A stretch of 64,000 nucleotides of DNA from Hemicentrotus pulcherrimus (taxonomy: Eukaryota; Echinodermata; Echinoidea; Camarodonta; Strongylocentrotidae). Position 1 is the stretch's first letter. The number at the start of each line of letters is the position of its first letter. A model generated the notes under the pieces. The model was not told where the DNA came from and did no database searches. It saw only the letters and a program-made list of their open reading frames with translations. The position numbers and the translations under genes are program-made. This document shows, piece by piece, positions 38,451 through 51,510 of the stretch. The DNA is taken from NCBI GenBank assembly GCA_003118195.1, contig BEXV01000158.1:156227-220226 (forward strand), read 5' to 3'.

Positions 38451-41400
38451 TTTATAATTATTGTTAGTGATCTAGATTTAAATTACTTACGGTGGGTTTA
38501 TAAACGGTACTGCTCGCGGACCAATTATCACCGGAGATTGAGTTGTAGAACCTCGTGAGTAAATAAACATACGGGATACAGCAATGATGTCATGTAACAA
38601 GATATTCATATGAAAAAGATTTGATTGTTAACTTTGCAAGTTTTTTTAAAAGCCTTTTGTCACCTCTAAAAGTAATTTTTTCCGATATTCTCAAAATAGA
38701 TCCCAAGAGCAACAAACCATTTTACTAAAATGTGCTTTTTGATTCATTTATCAGTTTGCCCTTTAAGTATCATTCACTGCCGACAAACCAGAATTTCTAA
38801 TATATGCGAGGCCATTAGCTCTGTTAACCTTCAAATCCAAAAAGCAACCGATTAAAGAAGACAACAACGAAGTCAATAGATTGGGTAAAGTCATGCTTTT
38901 AAGAATAACCTTCAAACGCTCGCAAAAGATATGCCATGATGACAGCTCTTCATCGAATGGCTTCGTCCTTTTTTAATGAACATTTTTTTTTCAAGCTAAT
39001 GGATGTAGGTATTTATAAGACTAAGTCTTGCCTAGTGAATTCAAAGAACGATCGACCATTAAAGGATTTGCATAATAATAGCAATTGACTAAGAAAAACA
39101 AAATGATATGAACATACAAAAATACAAAACAAACAAAAAATGCTTGAAATACACAGCTCTCAAAGGCAACCAACATCAATCCTAATCCGTTATATTTAGA
39201 GAATCTTTCCAGCCCTTATTGGTATCAATCTATAGGAGGGAAAACACCCAAGCGGTTGGTTCACATTGCCATCTAAAAAAAACTAAGACAAATCAAGAAA
39301 ATCTAAAAAAAATCTTTGTATTTGTAATCGAAACCGTCCGTGTGTCTTAATGGTCACAGATTCAAATTCCACGAAGAATTTGGAAGAGTCTTGTGTTGCC
39401 TTGTCCCCAAATATAAACTCTATATCGGTTTTAACCCTGTGTTCAATGGACATTCAGTTGTTTGTTTAACAAACGGAAGGTCTATGATGGACTTCCACCT
39501 TCTTTCCCACATGGGACTTATCCTTAAATCGGTCAGTTTGATCTTAGGCATGCAAATATGAGTGTCTCGTATTATACAATGCGCGCGAGAAAAGAAACGG
39601 CTTGGTGGTAATTAAGACGTAATGCAATACACACGAATACTTAAGGGACTAGTTATTACGCACATTGAGCCATCCCCTCCACACAAAACACCTCCCTTGA
39701 CAGCATGTAGAGATTACTCGATACTCGCTCCCTAGGTACCCATCTCCGCTCTATTCAGAAGGCGCGCTTTGATCGCTCCAGTCCATACCATCTAAATAGA
39801 ATCCTATCACGGTGGAAATATGTAGGTATGGTTAAGACATGAAATGCTCCAGGCCTCCATCTTAAAATGATGTCATGAGCGTGTGAAATGGAGAACTCAT
39901 TGCGAGATTAAGTAAGCTTCAATCTCTTCGTCTCTGAAACCGCTCCGTTTTTCAAGCACATATCAAAATAAGAGGTCAAATGTTATAGCCCCATACCTTC
40001 ATACCCAAATCGGCTTCCCTAAAAAAGACATTGCCTCCTCCGAAGGATTTCAATAGGTGAAATAAAAAAAGAAGACATGTATTTTTCAGCGTCTCTTTTT
40101 CTTCTCTTATTACTGTAATTGGACCGTGTGGTACTTTCCACGGTCTTGAGCCGAGCCCTGCTTCTATTTACCCTGGCAATTGGAGAAAAAAGATTAGGTC
40201 GATTCTGTCTATCTATCTCCCTAATTTAAAGAAGTAGGTAATAGAGAACTAGGTTTACTGCGACCAGGAGTCAACCATCGAAATGCCTCTCTCCATCCCC
40301 CCTCTCTCTCTCTCTCTCTCACTCTCTCTAAATATATGTCTCTCTCTCCATCTCCTTCTCACTCTCTCTCTTTCCCGCCGTTCTTCTAGCTCACGTTTAT
40401 TTGATCTTGTTGAGGCCGTTTATTGCCGAGGTCAGATGAGGTATATACACTTTATGAAAGAAAATATGCAAAAGTATGTCATACACCCTAATATAAAAAT
40501 CTACGACCCGATATAGTTGTTCCTTTTATATTGAGATTCCTTTCATAATAATTATTCTGGGCACTAACAAAAAGTAATTATTTATTCTCTTTTAATTAAT
40601 ATTTTGCAGAATAACGTATTCGTGAATGGGTAGTGAACAATACTTTAAAATAAGTCAATGGTATGTGTAAGGTGTTCACCGTAATAAATACCTCCCTGGT
40701 CAATCAATGCTGTGTGTTATCGCACATAATGGGTGCATAAAGAATTAATACACGAGGAGGGTGGTAGTTTGACTGCCAGATGAAGATCTAGGCCGTCGAA
40801 ATAGATGCTCTTTTACAACATTTTGGATTCTTCAACCCATTTTCATGCATTCCAGATCATCCTGTGGCCATATTTTGCTTATACTGTTACATATCTAAAA
40901 GGGTTTTACATAAATAGGCCAGTTTTCATGGAGCATATCTCCTCCTGCTTTTGCTGTTTTTGCCGTTGCAACAAATATAAATATTGCAATTCCATTTCAC
41001 AATACCAACTGTAACAAATATAAATGCCTAACCGGAAATCATTCAATCCATTTAGGCATCGCAAGCCAATCGTCTAAAATATATTGCTGCAATGTCGGGG
41101 AAATGTATTTTGGGTCTTTAAATGCAACCACTCCACATACAATTTGCATGTTTTAGTAAAGTGGTGCATTGGCAGAGCGATATTATTAGTGATGTCACAG
41201 GTATTGGATCAGATCTTCTACGTAGAGCCATTACGACAGGTGTGAGAATGCCATAGGGACATCATAGTGAAGATGATATCAGACCAGTACGCTTCAAATC
41301 AAAGGTTAACATCAACCGAAAAGGTTTCTCTCTAATGTGATGCAAGGTCCTTTCTCTTCTATCCGATCCCAAGGGGTATGGATTAGGAATGATGGAAATC

Positions 41401-42740
41401 ATGAATCTCGGAGTAAATGATTAATGTTCGAGTTATAATTTAGACGGTAATTATACCATATAATGTCTCGTATTTATCGCTTTCCCCATGTTGGCCGAAA
41501 GGTAGGGGTAACATGATCGAGAATATTTTCGAAAATCACCTCCTAAGAAAACATGTTCCGATTACGTAATACGTTGATTGTCATATTGGCACATGTCGGT
41601 GACGCACAAGGTCAATGAAATTGCCTTGGACAGTTTTTCTGAAAGTTTTTGCGATCATGTTGGGTATTGATGCCATAAAAGGAGTACAGTAGAAAATACT
41701 TACAATGTAATTTTCCAACGATTTGATATGACATTTATTGTTATAGACTATTATTGATAATCAGTCCCTTGCAAGTGTTCCTCAGTCTATAGAGACATAA
41801 CATGTTGTGTCTTTAGTACTGTCAATAATGAATAGAACCTGATCTTGATTTGTCAACTTTCATGAATAAATAAGGATTCGGTTACGTTTCTCTACTACAT
41901 GTACATAATATTAGCCTGTTTCGTGTCTATTTCCTAGAATATATTTCCAAAGGGAACCATGTGTTTTTCCAATTTGATATGAATTCCGCGTGCGCATGCT
42001 GATCAAATCACAACTGTTATGTTGATTTTCTAATAAGCCATGCAAGACACGTTAATAATACATGCGCAAGAGAGAACAGCAGGGCAAGGGCGACTCCACC
42101 ATTCAATGTATTGCCTGCCTGATGTACAGTCGGAGGTAAATGGCCCACAGCAAACGTGTGTTGGGAAACACGAGCATATTTATGAATTGCACTAACAAAC
42201 ACCACCAGTGGTTCATAGGTAGCTCACAACAGCTAGCTTAGAATGCATCCATTCCAAGTAAATTAGGCTGTATCACTATACCTTATCGTTGTCTCTGGCC
42301 ATTACCAATTCGTGGCAATATATATTAAAGTCCGCATATATTGCTCGGATACCGTGAGTATCAAGAGTAAGCCATTTGATCTAAGTGGTGTGGTGGTGGT
42401 ATGCTTAGTTCAGATCTAACAAAGATAACCAAACTGGAAATGATCAGGATGACACGTTGCTTCTACTCGATGGTGGTATATTATGCAGAATTTGATTAAT
42501 GAACAACAAACTACATAATAATCACACATGTTCTGTTAAAGATTGGAGTGTCGATACTAATTTGTATTTACATAGAAACAAGGGTATATATAAAATACCA
42601 CGGTATTTAAGTATGTGCGATTGATTACTATAAAATAATTTGTAAGTACATTAAGGTATATTATTTATTCTAAAATTCATAGTAAAAACACACTCCGCAC
42701 ATACACAACCCACATGCGCACTCCCACACGCACGCACACC

Positions 42741-42774
<34 letters not shown>

Positions 42775-43168
42775 ATATAGCAATAGTAAAGTAAAATAGA
42801 TTTCACAGTTTCTCTACTAATGCATACATTTTTTTTAAAATTTCTCTTTTTGAACAAAAACATTAACTACTCGCATTCTGTCCAACCAATACAAATATGA
42901 AAATGACAAATGTGGATGACATAAACCTCTTATCATATTTGATTTTACCCGAAAAAAAGCATTGTAAAGCTTGACATGTTTCAGGACAAACCCACGAGTA
43001 GCCACGAGTATCCTGAAGATTAGGTGGGTATAACATGATAGTAATAATTGCTTAAAATATCAATATATAAAGAGGAGTATGGAAAATACATGAAATGGTT
43101 AACTATACTAATATTGATGTGAGTAGTACACGTGTTTGGTGTGAGTATAGTATAAAATGAATACTCAC
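38451..43168. other. Mostly unique DNA; presumed intron or downstream side of the 43.2-kb exon
   Basis: CT tract at about 40300-40375 and (CA)n at 42747-42771. If the exon at 43169-43423 is real, this stretch lies in its downstream direction and may be its first intron, but no second exon was identified. A minus-strand frame at 42205-42017 reads hydrophobic and ends in a stop, but its upstream AG has no pyrimidine tract. Confidence 0.45.
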
Positions 43169-43423
43169 CGATGGGAAGACTAAGGAAGCCAAGCCTTGAC
43201 ACAAACCCTTCAAACCTAACTTTCTTTTTGCCCCTGTTTCATGACCTTCCCCCTCTCCACCCATGGCCGTACAGGACGTCGTCGACCCCGATCGATGGGG
43301 AGATTTCACAGGCGATGTAGGAGAATGACTGGAACTCGACGATTTCTCTGTGGGCGACGAGTCGTGGTCGCGAGCCGCAGTCGGGGGCGGCGGCGGCGAA
43401 GAAAAGCCCATCGGACAGGCCAT
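43169..43423 (-). CDS. First coding exon of an unidentified gene, Ser/Pro-rich N-terminus
   Basis: Seen: the ATG at 43423 sits in GCCATGG, a strong initiation context, and an in-frame TGA lies about 40 nt upstream with no intervening ATG in that frame. The frame runs 85 codons to CCATCG|GTGAGT, a near-ideal donor, leaving the intron in phase 0. The segment is markedly more GC- and CpG-rich than its surroundings. The peptide starts MACPMGFSS, followed by a five-proline run, a Ser-rich stretch with several Ser-Pro pairs (SPTSPVKSP), a Gly/Glu patch and a basic-hydrophobic end KRKLGLKGLCQGLASLVFPS. The low-complexity N-terminus looks disordered with proline-directed phosphorylation-type sites; the end may begin a folded region. 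No domain or family recognised, no function proposed. A 62-codon Arg-rich frame on the opposite strand is a shadow. Confidence 0.6.
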
Positions 43424-43870
43424 GGCTAAAAGGCCTTTAGATTGGTAAAACAAAAATCACCGACTATAACGCGGTGACACAATCTAAATTTTGTTAAAAT
43501 TGTGGAAGAGATTATTGTCTTGTATCTAGACAAAGGTGTATTCAATTCACAAGTCGTAGCAATGTCCAAGCTCGGTGTAAATTGCAGCGATCTTGTGTAG
43601 TACCACACATAGACTCGTTTGTACGTAGCAGCGGTAGACCTGATATGCTTTTCTCCAATATGCGTGTAATTCAATTGGCGAGCATACACACATCAAGTTG
43701 CCGACCAATATACGACTCTACCGCACAACGTGCAATTTTATCACGCATAGGCTCACTCTATACACCATTGACTATAAGGCAGCTCGAGTGTAACACAACC
43801 GCCCGCCGCTCTCTCTTTATCTATCTCTAGCTCTCTCTCTCTCTACAAACCTCTCTCAGCTCCTTCTTTA
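43424..43870 (-). promoter_or_regulatory. Presumed 5' UTR/promoter side of the 43.2-kb exon
   Basis: This is the upstream side of the ATG on the minus strand. It is less AT-rich than the neighbouring kilobases and bears a CT tract at its far end (about 43809-43860). An overlapping upstream frame ends with TAG two bases before the ATG. No clear TATA box or initiator could be assigned, so the call rests on position alone. Confidence 0.3.
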
Positions 43871-46800
43871 TCTCTGTCTTGTAAATTGCTCACTCTCCCC
43901 CTCTCTGTCGTGTCATTGGTTGTATATTCCTTTCTAAACTGTGTAAGTTTTGTTCATTATTTGTATTTGTTCATTTGAGTCCTGCCATCAATACATCTCT
44001 TAATTTTAAGATCTGCCCACTTTCCTCTCATTGGCTTATAATGCCATCCAATGTTTGTTTACATTTGCAACTCTTTCATGGTATCAAATTCCTGTTATCA
44101 TTTACCCCCTCTTTCAAATAATATTCCTCTTATCTTAGATTTCTTATCGTTACACGCCTTCCCTATAAGTATAAACAATACCCGCTAATATGTATAAACA
44201 CTAATATTTCATTTACAATGAAATGCCGGTTTCTACGCTCTAAATGTTCTTGCATGAAAGGTAATGTTTAACTTAAGGTGACAGTGATGTCAATTATTTA
44301 TCAAGAAATCACTGCGGGAATTCAGAATACCTATCCGAACAGAAATCTATTTGTTCTTCTTCAATGTCCATAAATATGTAGCATTTTTATTAGTAACGGA
44401 TTGAATCATACCTCAAGGCTAGTCAAAACTGTGGAAATCTAGATTTGCCCCAAATAATTAATTTCTGGAAAGTAGAGTTTTCGAAGTACCTATACATATT
44501 AGGCCATATGAAGCTGTCTTTGTGAAAATAATAATATTTCAATTTGCTTATGAGATAAGATTTGTCATTGTACTAGGGTATAAACAACGTGGCTTCAGAC
44601 CTTTTTTTGTTGCATGGGTGTAATCTTGTTCACATTTAAGACCAAGATATTCATATGAACCTTACGTTCAGTATTAAAAAACAAAAGTTGGATTTACTCC
44701 TATTCTAAGAAAGATATAACATTGGTAGTCCACGGTTTGTCATATTCATAGCAAAAATACAAGAACTTGATCTGACAGAAAGCCTGCGAAGTTTACTGGT
44801 TTCCATGTTTCATTTGAAAATTAGATCACCGGGCCTAAATAATATACATGTGATTCAGGCAATGTTTTAGTGAATTTGATGCAGTCCGCAAAAGAGACAT
44901 GGCCTTTAATTTTTACGCAAAGTGCATCATTATCATGCTTATGTCAAAATATATATTATTCTCCTCATGCGATTCTCATTGTGTTGTTTAATGTCCTACA
45001 TGGCAGCGACGATATCTAAAATATCATTATTGTTCCTAAACCATTATTTTGGAATGTAAACTTAGATCAATTTGTTGAATTATATATATTTCTAACCTTA
45101 ATTCCAATGGAGAACAAAGGTAAAGTCTCACGTTGTGCTTCATGTCTCGATCACTGTTAGCAATACTGATAAAAATGAAACAATTATGTTCCTTGACTTC
45201 TCTACACCCCTCTCTTTCTCTCTCTTTATCTTTTTCTTTACATTTCTATCTCTCTTTGTCTCTCTGTCTCTCTGTCACTCTTTCTGTGTTCTCTCTGTTT
45301 TTGTGTAGTATTAAGTGACCAATAAATGATTCTGCAGAATAGGAAAACATAGATGATTTCATAAAATCATGATTGTATGACATGATCTAGAATTTTTGTC
45401 GCAAACCTATATCATCATCTAAATCAATAAATCAAGTTGCAATACATACCTTTATTTACACTATACTGTTCTACATCACATTTGTCACCGAGGAATATCC
45501 TCTTTACAGTATTAAGAAACCAATAAATTACAAAATATGCGATATCTAAGGTTAACGTTTTAAACAGCGACCTGTCTGCTGATGAAAACATAAAGTATTA
45601 TATCAGTAGTATCAAAAGCTGGAGTTTAACAAGCGAAATGAATAATTTCTCATCACACTTCTCAATTTTCATACAAAGACATCAAGTTGGATTTACCACT
45701 AGCGTGCGTATTCATGTGGATGTGTTGTATGTGTGCGTGCGTGGGTGTGGGTGTAATCCAGGATAAGCGTGCTTGATTTATCAGGTTATTAATGCCTTAA
45801 TCGATTCTCGCACCTTCAGCACAATATGTCATCCATCACAGAACATTTTGATCCGAGTACTCATCTTCATTCCATGAATATCTGAAAGAGTATTATCCTC
45901 GAAGCCTCTTCACCTTATCACCAACATGATCTTCACATCATAACAAACATGTGGTGTAACTGTTGGGAAAGACGAGATAGAGACAGCAAAGAACAATGAC
46001 CTAGAAACCAGACGCTTAATTGAAAAGGGGCATCTTAGATGAAGTAATCAACATTATCACATGATCTTTACACGATACCAGACATACCAGCATCCATCAC
46101 ATTACCACCGGGTGCATTGTTAAGAAACCATAAAGGGGTGTGGGATCGTCCTGACAGGTCATCAAGAGTTCTTATGATATGTTGATGTCTTCCTCTTCAT
46201 CGATGCGTCCGAACTAAACTTTTAAAATTATTTCCCAGCTTTCATCAAAATTTGATTTGTTAAAGATGAATATCCTACTTGCTTTACATGTTTACTTTAT
46301 AAGCAAGTATGGCATTGAAATCATATGTTCTTTGCTGGTTTTAATATCTTTCTTTAATAAACGGTTGACGGAAATAAGTAATCTAAACTTAGCAAAACCA
46401 TGATAATTATTAATGGTAACACGTTTGAAAATGAGTGTCCCGTTGGGAAACTACGTGATTATTAAAATATATATTATTTAAAATGTCGACTATCACTATT
46501 GATAGTGGTAACATGTTGCGATCAATCACAATTTAAAACTAGTAAAGGAAAAACATTAAATAAACTTGATGTCGTAATTGTTTCTGATCATACTTAATCG
46601 ATCCCCTTTTCTAAACGACACTGTGTCTTCAGCTACACACGTAAAAGTGTAGTCATTGCACTGTTTGAATTGCATATGTGAAAGGCACAGTAATTTTGTC
46701 ACCTGAATCAAGGTTAGGGTTAGAGCAAAAGAATAGTTTCCTTTAAAGGTAAAATTATATTTATTTGAATAAAAATATGAAGAGAAAAAATGAAAATCGG

Positions 46801-49269
46801 ATAACTTGAAGATGGAACGGTTTGTTTTAGGGCTGTGGTATTTTAAGGAGTGTTCGGGTTGTATGAACGTTACCATTTATTCTTTGGAGGAAGGACAAGC
46901 AAAACAAATTGTTTCTTTAAATGTTTTTAAATGTTACTATGAATGTCAGATACATCTGCAATTGCTGTGAATTGAATCCATTATGTCTACACTTCTTCCA
47001 AATCCAATGATGGATAGTTTCCTCTGTTCAGCTTCTATTCATCGTATTGACGTCATTCTATTGTTTACATATGCTCTATACCTATCATGATGGAGCCAAT
47101 TTATATTCATATAAACTGCTTTATCCTCAGCATGCATGATAACGCGTTCTATTTATCTATTGTTCTCCTAGGAGCTCAATCGCACACGCACTGAGGATAG
47201 CCCTGCAACAAAAACTTGTAGCGCTTTGAATATTGAAATCGAATTGACTTCGTTTCAAGCGCTAATGAATCATAATGTTCGTTTGAAGGCTGTTTCATTT
47301 CTCCTATTTACCTCCCCGTTTTGGGGTCCAACTTTAATAATTGCTTCTTTTGTGGTATGGACTCAACGTCTATACGCCAATGACAAAGAATATTTCCATC
47401 AAACTGCTTGTTGATTATGCTGACAACTCGATCATAATGCTAACAATAGGAGAATATATTCATCATTGAACCACGCTAATTACATTTCTCCAAGAGATCG
47501 TCCTCTAACTTGAAAATGCAGTTCTTTTTTTAGACTGTATGATTTTCATAATTATCTGAGGTCAACTAACTTTAAACTTTAAAGTCACATAGAAGTCAGC
47601 TCTCATGGGGAATTCGACACCGTTCGGGTGTTTACCCAATAACAGGTGTTGTCAGTCACCAGGGTTAGCCTTGAGTTTTATGACCATTAGACCTTATGTA
47701 ATGCTTTGCTTTTCCTTCGCCCGAAGAATTAACGAGCATGCTCCGAGAGACTAGGGAGTAATTCTTGACGGGCCAACGGGTTTGCTGTGTGCAGATTTGT
47801 ACTCCTATTAATAATATTTCCACCAAGTCTGGTGCCAGCGAATTACGGCCTTCTGCAAATGGAAACTGACTACCCGATCCCTTAAATTTCATAGACAAGA
47901 GATGAGCTACGTTTGATTGCAACTTTTGAAATGACAGATAAATGAGAAGAGTAAAAAGGGAGGCAGAGTTCACGCTTAAATGCATAGATGAAAATGACAA
48001 AGATTAATATTCAGAGTATCAGCTAAGATAAAAGTAAGCAACAACAAGAAGGACAACAGCACACAAACAACCATGATGGACGATTTAATGGGGAATGGTA
48101 CATAGAGGAACATTACTGGTCGTCTCACTGCTTCGCCACAAGAGGGCGTTAATAGCCCTTTTCTCTCTACCTTCCTCTACTTTTCGCTGATCACTGCACA
48201 ATTTGACCTGAATGAAATGTACAAAATGTTCATAGAAATGTAATGCAAAACAACGAATCATTCTATTAGGTTGTAGAAAATGAATATCAAACGCTATTCT
48301 GTACAATAACATAATTCACAAATCACCTTTACTGACACAATAATGAAGTTTATCGGGGCCTCACAATGTTTACCTTGTAGTTTAGGTATAATGTTCATTT
48401 GTTGCAATGTTATCAAACTTCTTTGTGAGTAACGAGAATACTTTCGATTTAAACTGATGTAAAGCAGCATATTTTTTTTTTAATAAAAAAAAACTAATTG
48501 GATATTGCAACTTTCCTTATTTTATATAAGAGGCATTACAAATATGTCACAAATGTTCCTGTCAATAATTAATAAATGATATATCGATATTAGTGCTACT
48601 TATGACAATGATAACTATAATAATAATAATGATAATATTGATAATAAATAATAACAATAATAATAACAATGATAAGAATAATAATGATAGAATAATACTA
48701 ATGATACTTATAATGTCCGAAATAATAATTATATTGATAAAAACAGTTTTTAATGATAAGTTGAAAAATCTATTTTGTCATGCAATGTTACATTTATGTC
48801 ACTTATGTAAATAATAATGCATTCTTTTATGTTTTTGTTTAAAAGAAAACACTTTGTTTTTCTCAGCTTTGATTTGTGAAGTATACTATTTTGGGATATT
48901 TTTCCATCAATTCAGAGAGGATCAAAAGGACCCTTCTCTAAACATTCTCCTTTCCTTCACAATGAAACGGAAACCTTGATATCGAGAGTATGTGTCATCA
49001 TGTTTGCCATCTAACTCACAGCTCATGAAATCAGGATTTGTCACATAATAATATAGCTGTTAGAAAGAACCTTCTCAGACAAATTGAGCAATATCGTAAG
49101 TGGTTTCGAAAGACAATATGTAGGCCCGACGCAATCAAAATCTCGTTTGTTCTCTTGAAAGCGAACAGTTCATTACGTTAGCCAATGATTACTTCATTGC
49201 GACGCACAGTAATTGAGTTTCTCTTTCTTGTTTCCCTTTCTCTGTGAGCTATTTCTTTGTATCTCTCTT
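43871..49269. other. Unique AT-rich DNA with microsatellites
   Basis: CT tract at 45208-45295, TG-rich run near 45720-45755, ATA/AAT low complexity at 48600-48730. No gene supported. The minus-strand frame at 48000-47665 has no splice or start support. Confidence 0.5.
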
Positions 49270-49580
49270 CCTTTCTAACTCTCTCTCTCTCTCTCTTTCC
49301 CACACACACACATACACGCGCGCTCACGCATTTACGCACGCGCACACTATCTCTCTCGCTCCCTCTACTTTTCTTTCTTTGTTTCTTTCTCCCTGTTTGT
49401 TTGTCTGCCTCTCTCTCTCTCCATATTAATTCTCCGTCTCTCACCTCTCTTTCCCTCTCTCTATCTCTTTCTCTCGCCCCTCCCCTCTCCCCTACTCCCC
49501 CCTCTCTCTCTCCCTCCCCCTCTCTCTACATCGCTCTTTTTTGTCCCCACGTTACCTTCCTGGCTTTCTCTTGATCTCTC
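49270..49580. repeat. Long (CT)n/(CA)n compound pyrimidine tract
   Basis: About 300 bp of CT repeats with an internal CACACACA/CGCGC-type block at 49300-49350 and CCCTCC-rich sections toward 49500. The Ser/Leu frames on + and Arg/Glu frames on - are repeat translations. Confidence 0.95.
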
Positions 49581-50321
49581 TTTCTCCTCAATCGTCAAAA
49601 TGAAACGGCCAAAGAAAGCTCTTCAATTCATCATCTAATTTGTTTTCTTTCAATACCCTCGAATGTTGTTCTCCATTTGTCTGCTTTCCAGAACCCTTAT
49701 TCTTAGCATGCAAACATATGTATAACGTTTGGCAAACGACAGACAGCCCAAATCTTTCATCTTATTATATTTATGTCGCATGTTGTGTTATGGCATCATA
49801 GTCCAATTGGATTCTTTCGTTACCCTTTAATTCTGTTTGAGCGTTTTATCCAAACTTAGTTCGAAGATTGGTTTCCGTGAATCAATGTTTGCTTCCCATT
49901 CCTGTGTTTCTTGATCAGAAGGGTGCTGTTTGTTCGGTCTTATAACCGTGTGTTACAAGCCTTGCCATCAGTCCAGTATGTTTGCATACTTAAGGTGACG
50001 ATGATTTAAAAGAGCTCTCCGCCCAAATCACTTTCACCTACATGCTCGGGGTCTAGTTAAGACGATGTTTTCTTGACCCGGTGGTCTTGAGATTACGAGA
50101 GCAACCAAGTTCATCAGTCAATCCAAACAGTTTCCTTTCCACACCGTCGTGACCTACAGATAAGTCAGGGTAGATGTATGACGCGTGTGAAGTCAGCGAG
50201 TCAAACGATCTTTGGTACGACAGGTAGATTCATTTCTAAAGCTACCTGGAAAACTGTCTCCTTTTAATCACGGCGCGAATCTGAACACAGTCGTGGCCCT
50301 CCTTTTTACACGATTAATTGG

Positions 50322-50786
50322 TAAGGCTCGTTCACATATAACGCGGGCAAAACCGCGGCGTTTATTTTTAAATCGTGTTTTTTATTCACATGTATGTATC
50401 TTAGTCCTTTGTTCCGGGCATTTGCCATTCCTTTACACGTTAACAAAAGAAACTTTTTGGGGTGCTTATTTTAAAATAATTTTGTGCTGAAGTTTACTGA
50501 GCCATATCTGAACATGACTTGACTCTATCGGGTCCTTGCTAGCACACAGACGGAAAGAGCCATGAAATTACATTCTACTCTCTAATCAATGTGATTATGT
50601 CGGTGCGCTAAGTGACACAACATAGGACATGATGACGTAGTTCGAATGCGTTATTTCCTGACGCAATTGACGCATGGTTGATAATGCTCATGCATGGCAA
50701 ACATGCGCTATCTGCTGACGTTGGATCGCGTCAGCAACTGGCGAGGTCTTTGACGCGTTATTTGACATCGTGTGTAACGGGCATAA
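50322..50786. mobile_element. Possible degenerate TIR element
   Basis: The left end reads AAGGCTCGTTCACATATAAC followed by GCGGGC. The reverse complement of the right end reads TGCCCGTTACACACGATG and then AAATAACGCG. Both therefore share a CCGTTACACA-like word and an ATAACGCG word. The interior is CpG-richer than the flanks, with repeated GACGC words at 50650-50760. Ends and target duplication are unclear and the mirror match is imperfect. Confidence 0.35.
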
Positions 50787-50828
50787 TACTGTACAATTAA
50801 CGTTGTACCAAAAAAGAATGGATACATA

Positions 50829-50943
50829 CGCTGTCGCTCATAAAGTTGGATTTTTTATTTTTACCCCAATTTATGGAATTATTTTAAAAATAATTCCATA
50901 AATTGGGGTAGAAAAAAAAAATCCACCTTTATGAGCGACAGTG
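50829..50943. mobile_element. 115-bp palindromic Tc1/mariner-type MITE
   Basis: The arms begin CGCTGTCGCTCATAAAG and, mirrored, CACTGTCGCTCATAAAG. They run to the centre near 50886 with almost no loop. TA flanks both ends (50827-50828, 50944-50945). Mismatches are few: a G/A in the outer bases, a T/G in AAAGTTGG versus AAAGGTGG, and a length difference in the A/T run. No coding capacity. Tc1/mariner membership is inferred from TA and the terminal sequence. Confidence 0.8.
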
Positions 50944-51360
50944 TAATTTTAAGTGAAGAAATCCTTTTAAATTACTGACGCATGTCCCAGTTGTCTTGAT
51001 TGGCTTGATTAGGGCATGTATTGACGTACTCGGGTATTAGTCTCGTATGCTACGGGTGTTAATCTGTGTAATGAAAATGATGAACATCGTACAAAAAGTG
51101 AATGAAAATTAACAGTGAAAACATTTTTTTCAAATAACTAATGTTGCACCGATTGCCTATAAGCTTGGATGCGCTTGGTTAGGGAAGGTAATATGCCTAA
51201 TGATAAAGAATTGTAGTCTCAAAAACTGTATAATTGACAGCGAAACATCACTTAACTGTATAGGGGAAATGATCCATCACATGGGTTGTATGTATGTATG
51301 ATGATGGTGAAATACATGAGTAAATTTTACAAGCGCAACATACTAATGCTACCCGACTAA

Positions 51361-51510
51361 CGTTAGTATCTCATGATACCCATTTAGCACAAGGGTGGAA
51401 AGTGGCAAATGAAGACTAATGTCTTGCCAAAGGACATTCGTGCCGCGCTGGGACTCGAACTGCGAACCATGTGATCCACAGTTCGGTGACATATCCACTA
51501 GATACTTTTA
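51361..51510 (-). mobile_element. tRNA-derived SINE copy (minus orientation)
   Basis: On the minus strand: ATCTAGTGGATATGTCACCG (head), CAGTTCGAGTCCCAGC (B-box region), GCGGCAC, then TGTCCTTTGGCAAGACATTA, CCACTTTCCACCC and AATGGGTATCATGAG. Same order as the 34.8- and 63.0-kb copies; 3' part missing. Confidence 0.82.

Noticed and set aside
42017..42205. Hydrophobic minus-strand frame as terminal exon of the 43.2-kb gene
   Set aside because: The AG upstream lacks a pyrimidine tract and there is no family resemblance.
43241..43429. Arg-rich plus-strand frame
   Set aside because: Antisense shadow of the better-supported minus-strand exon.
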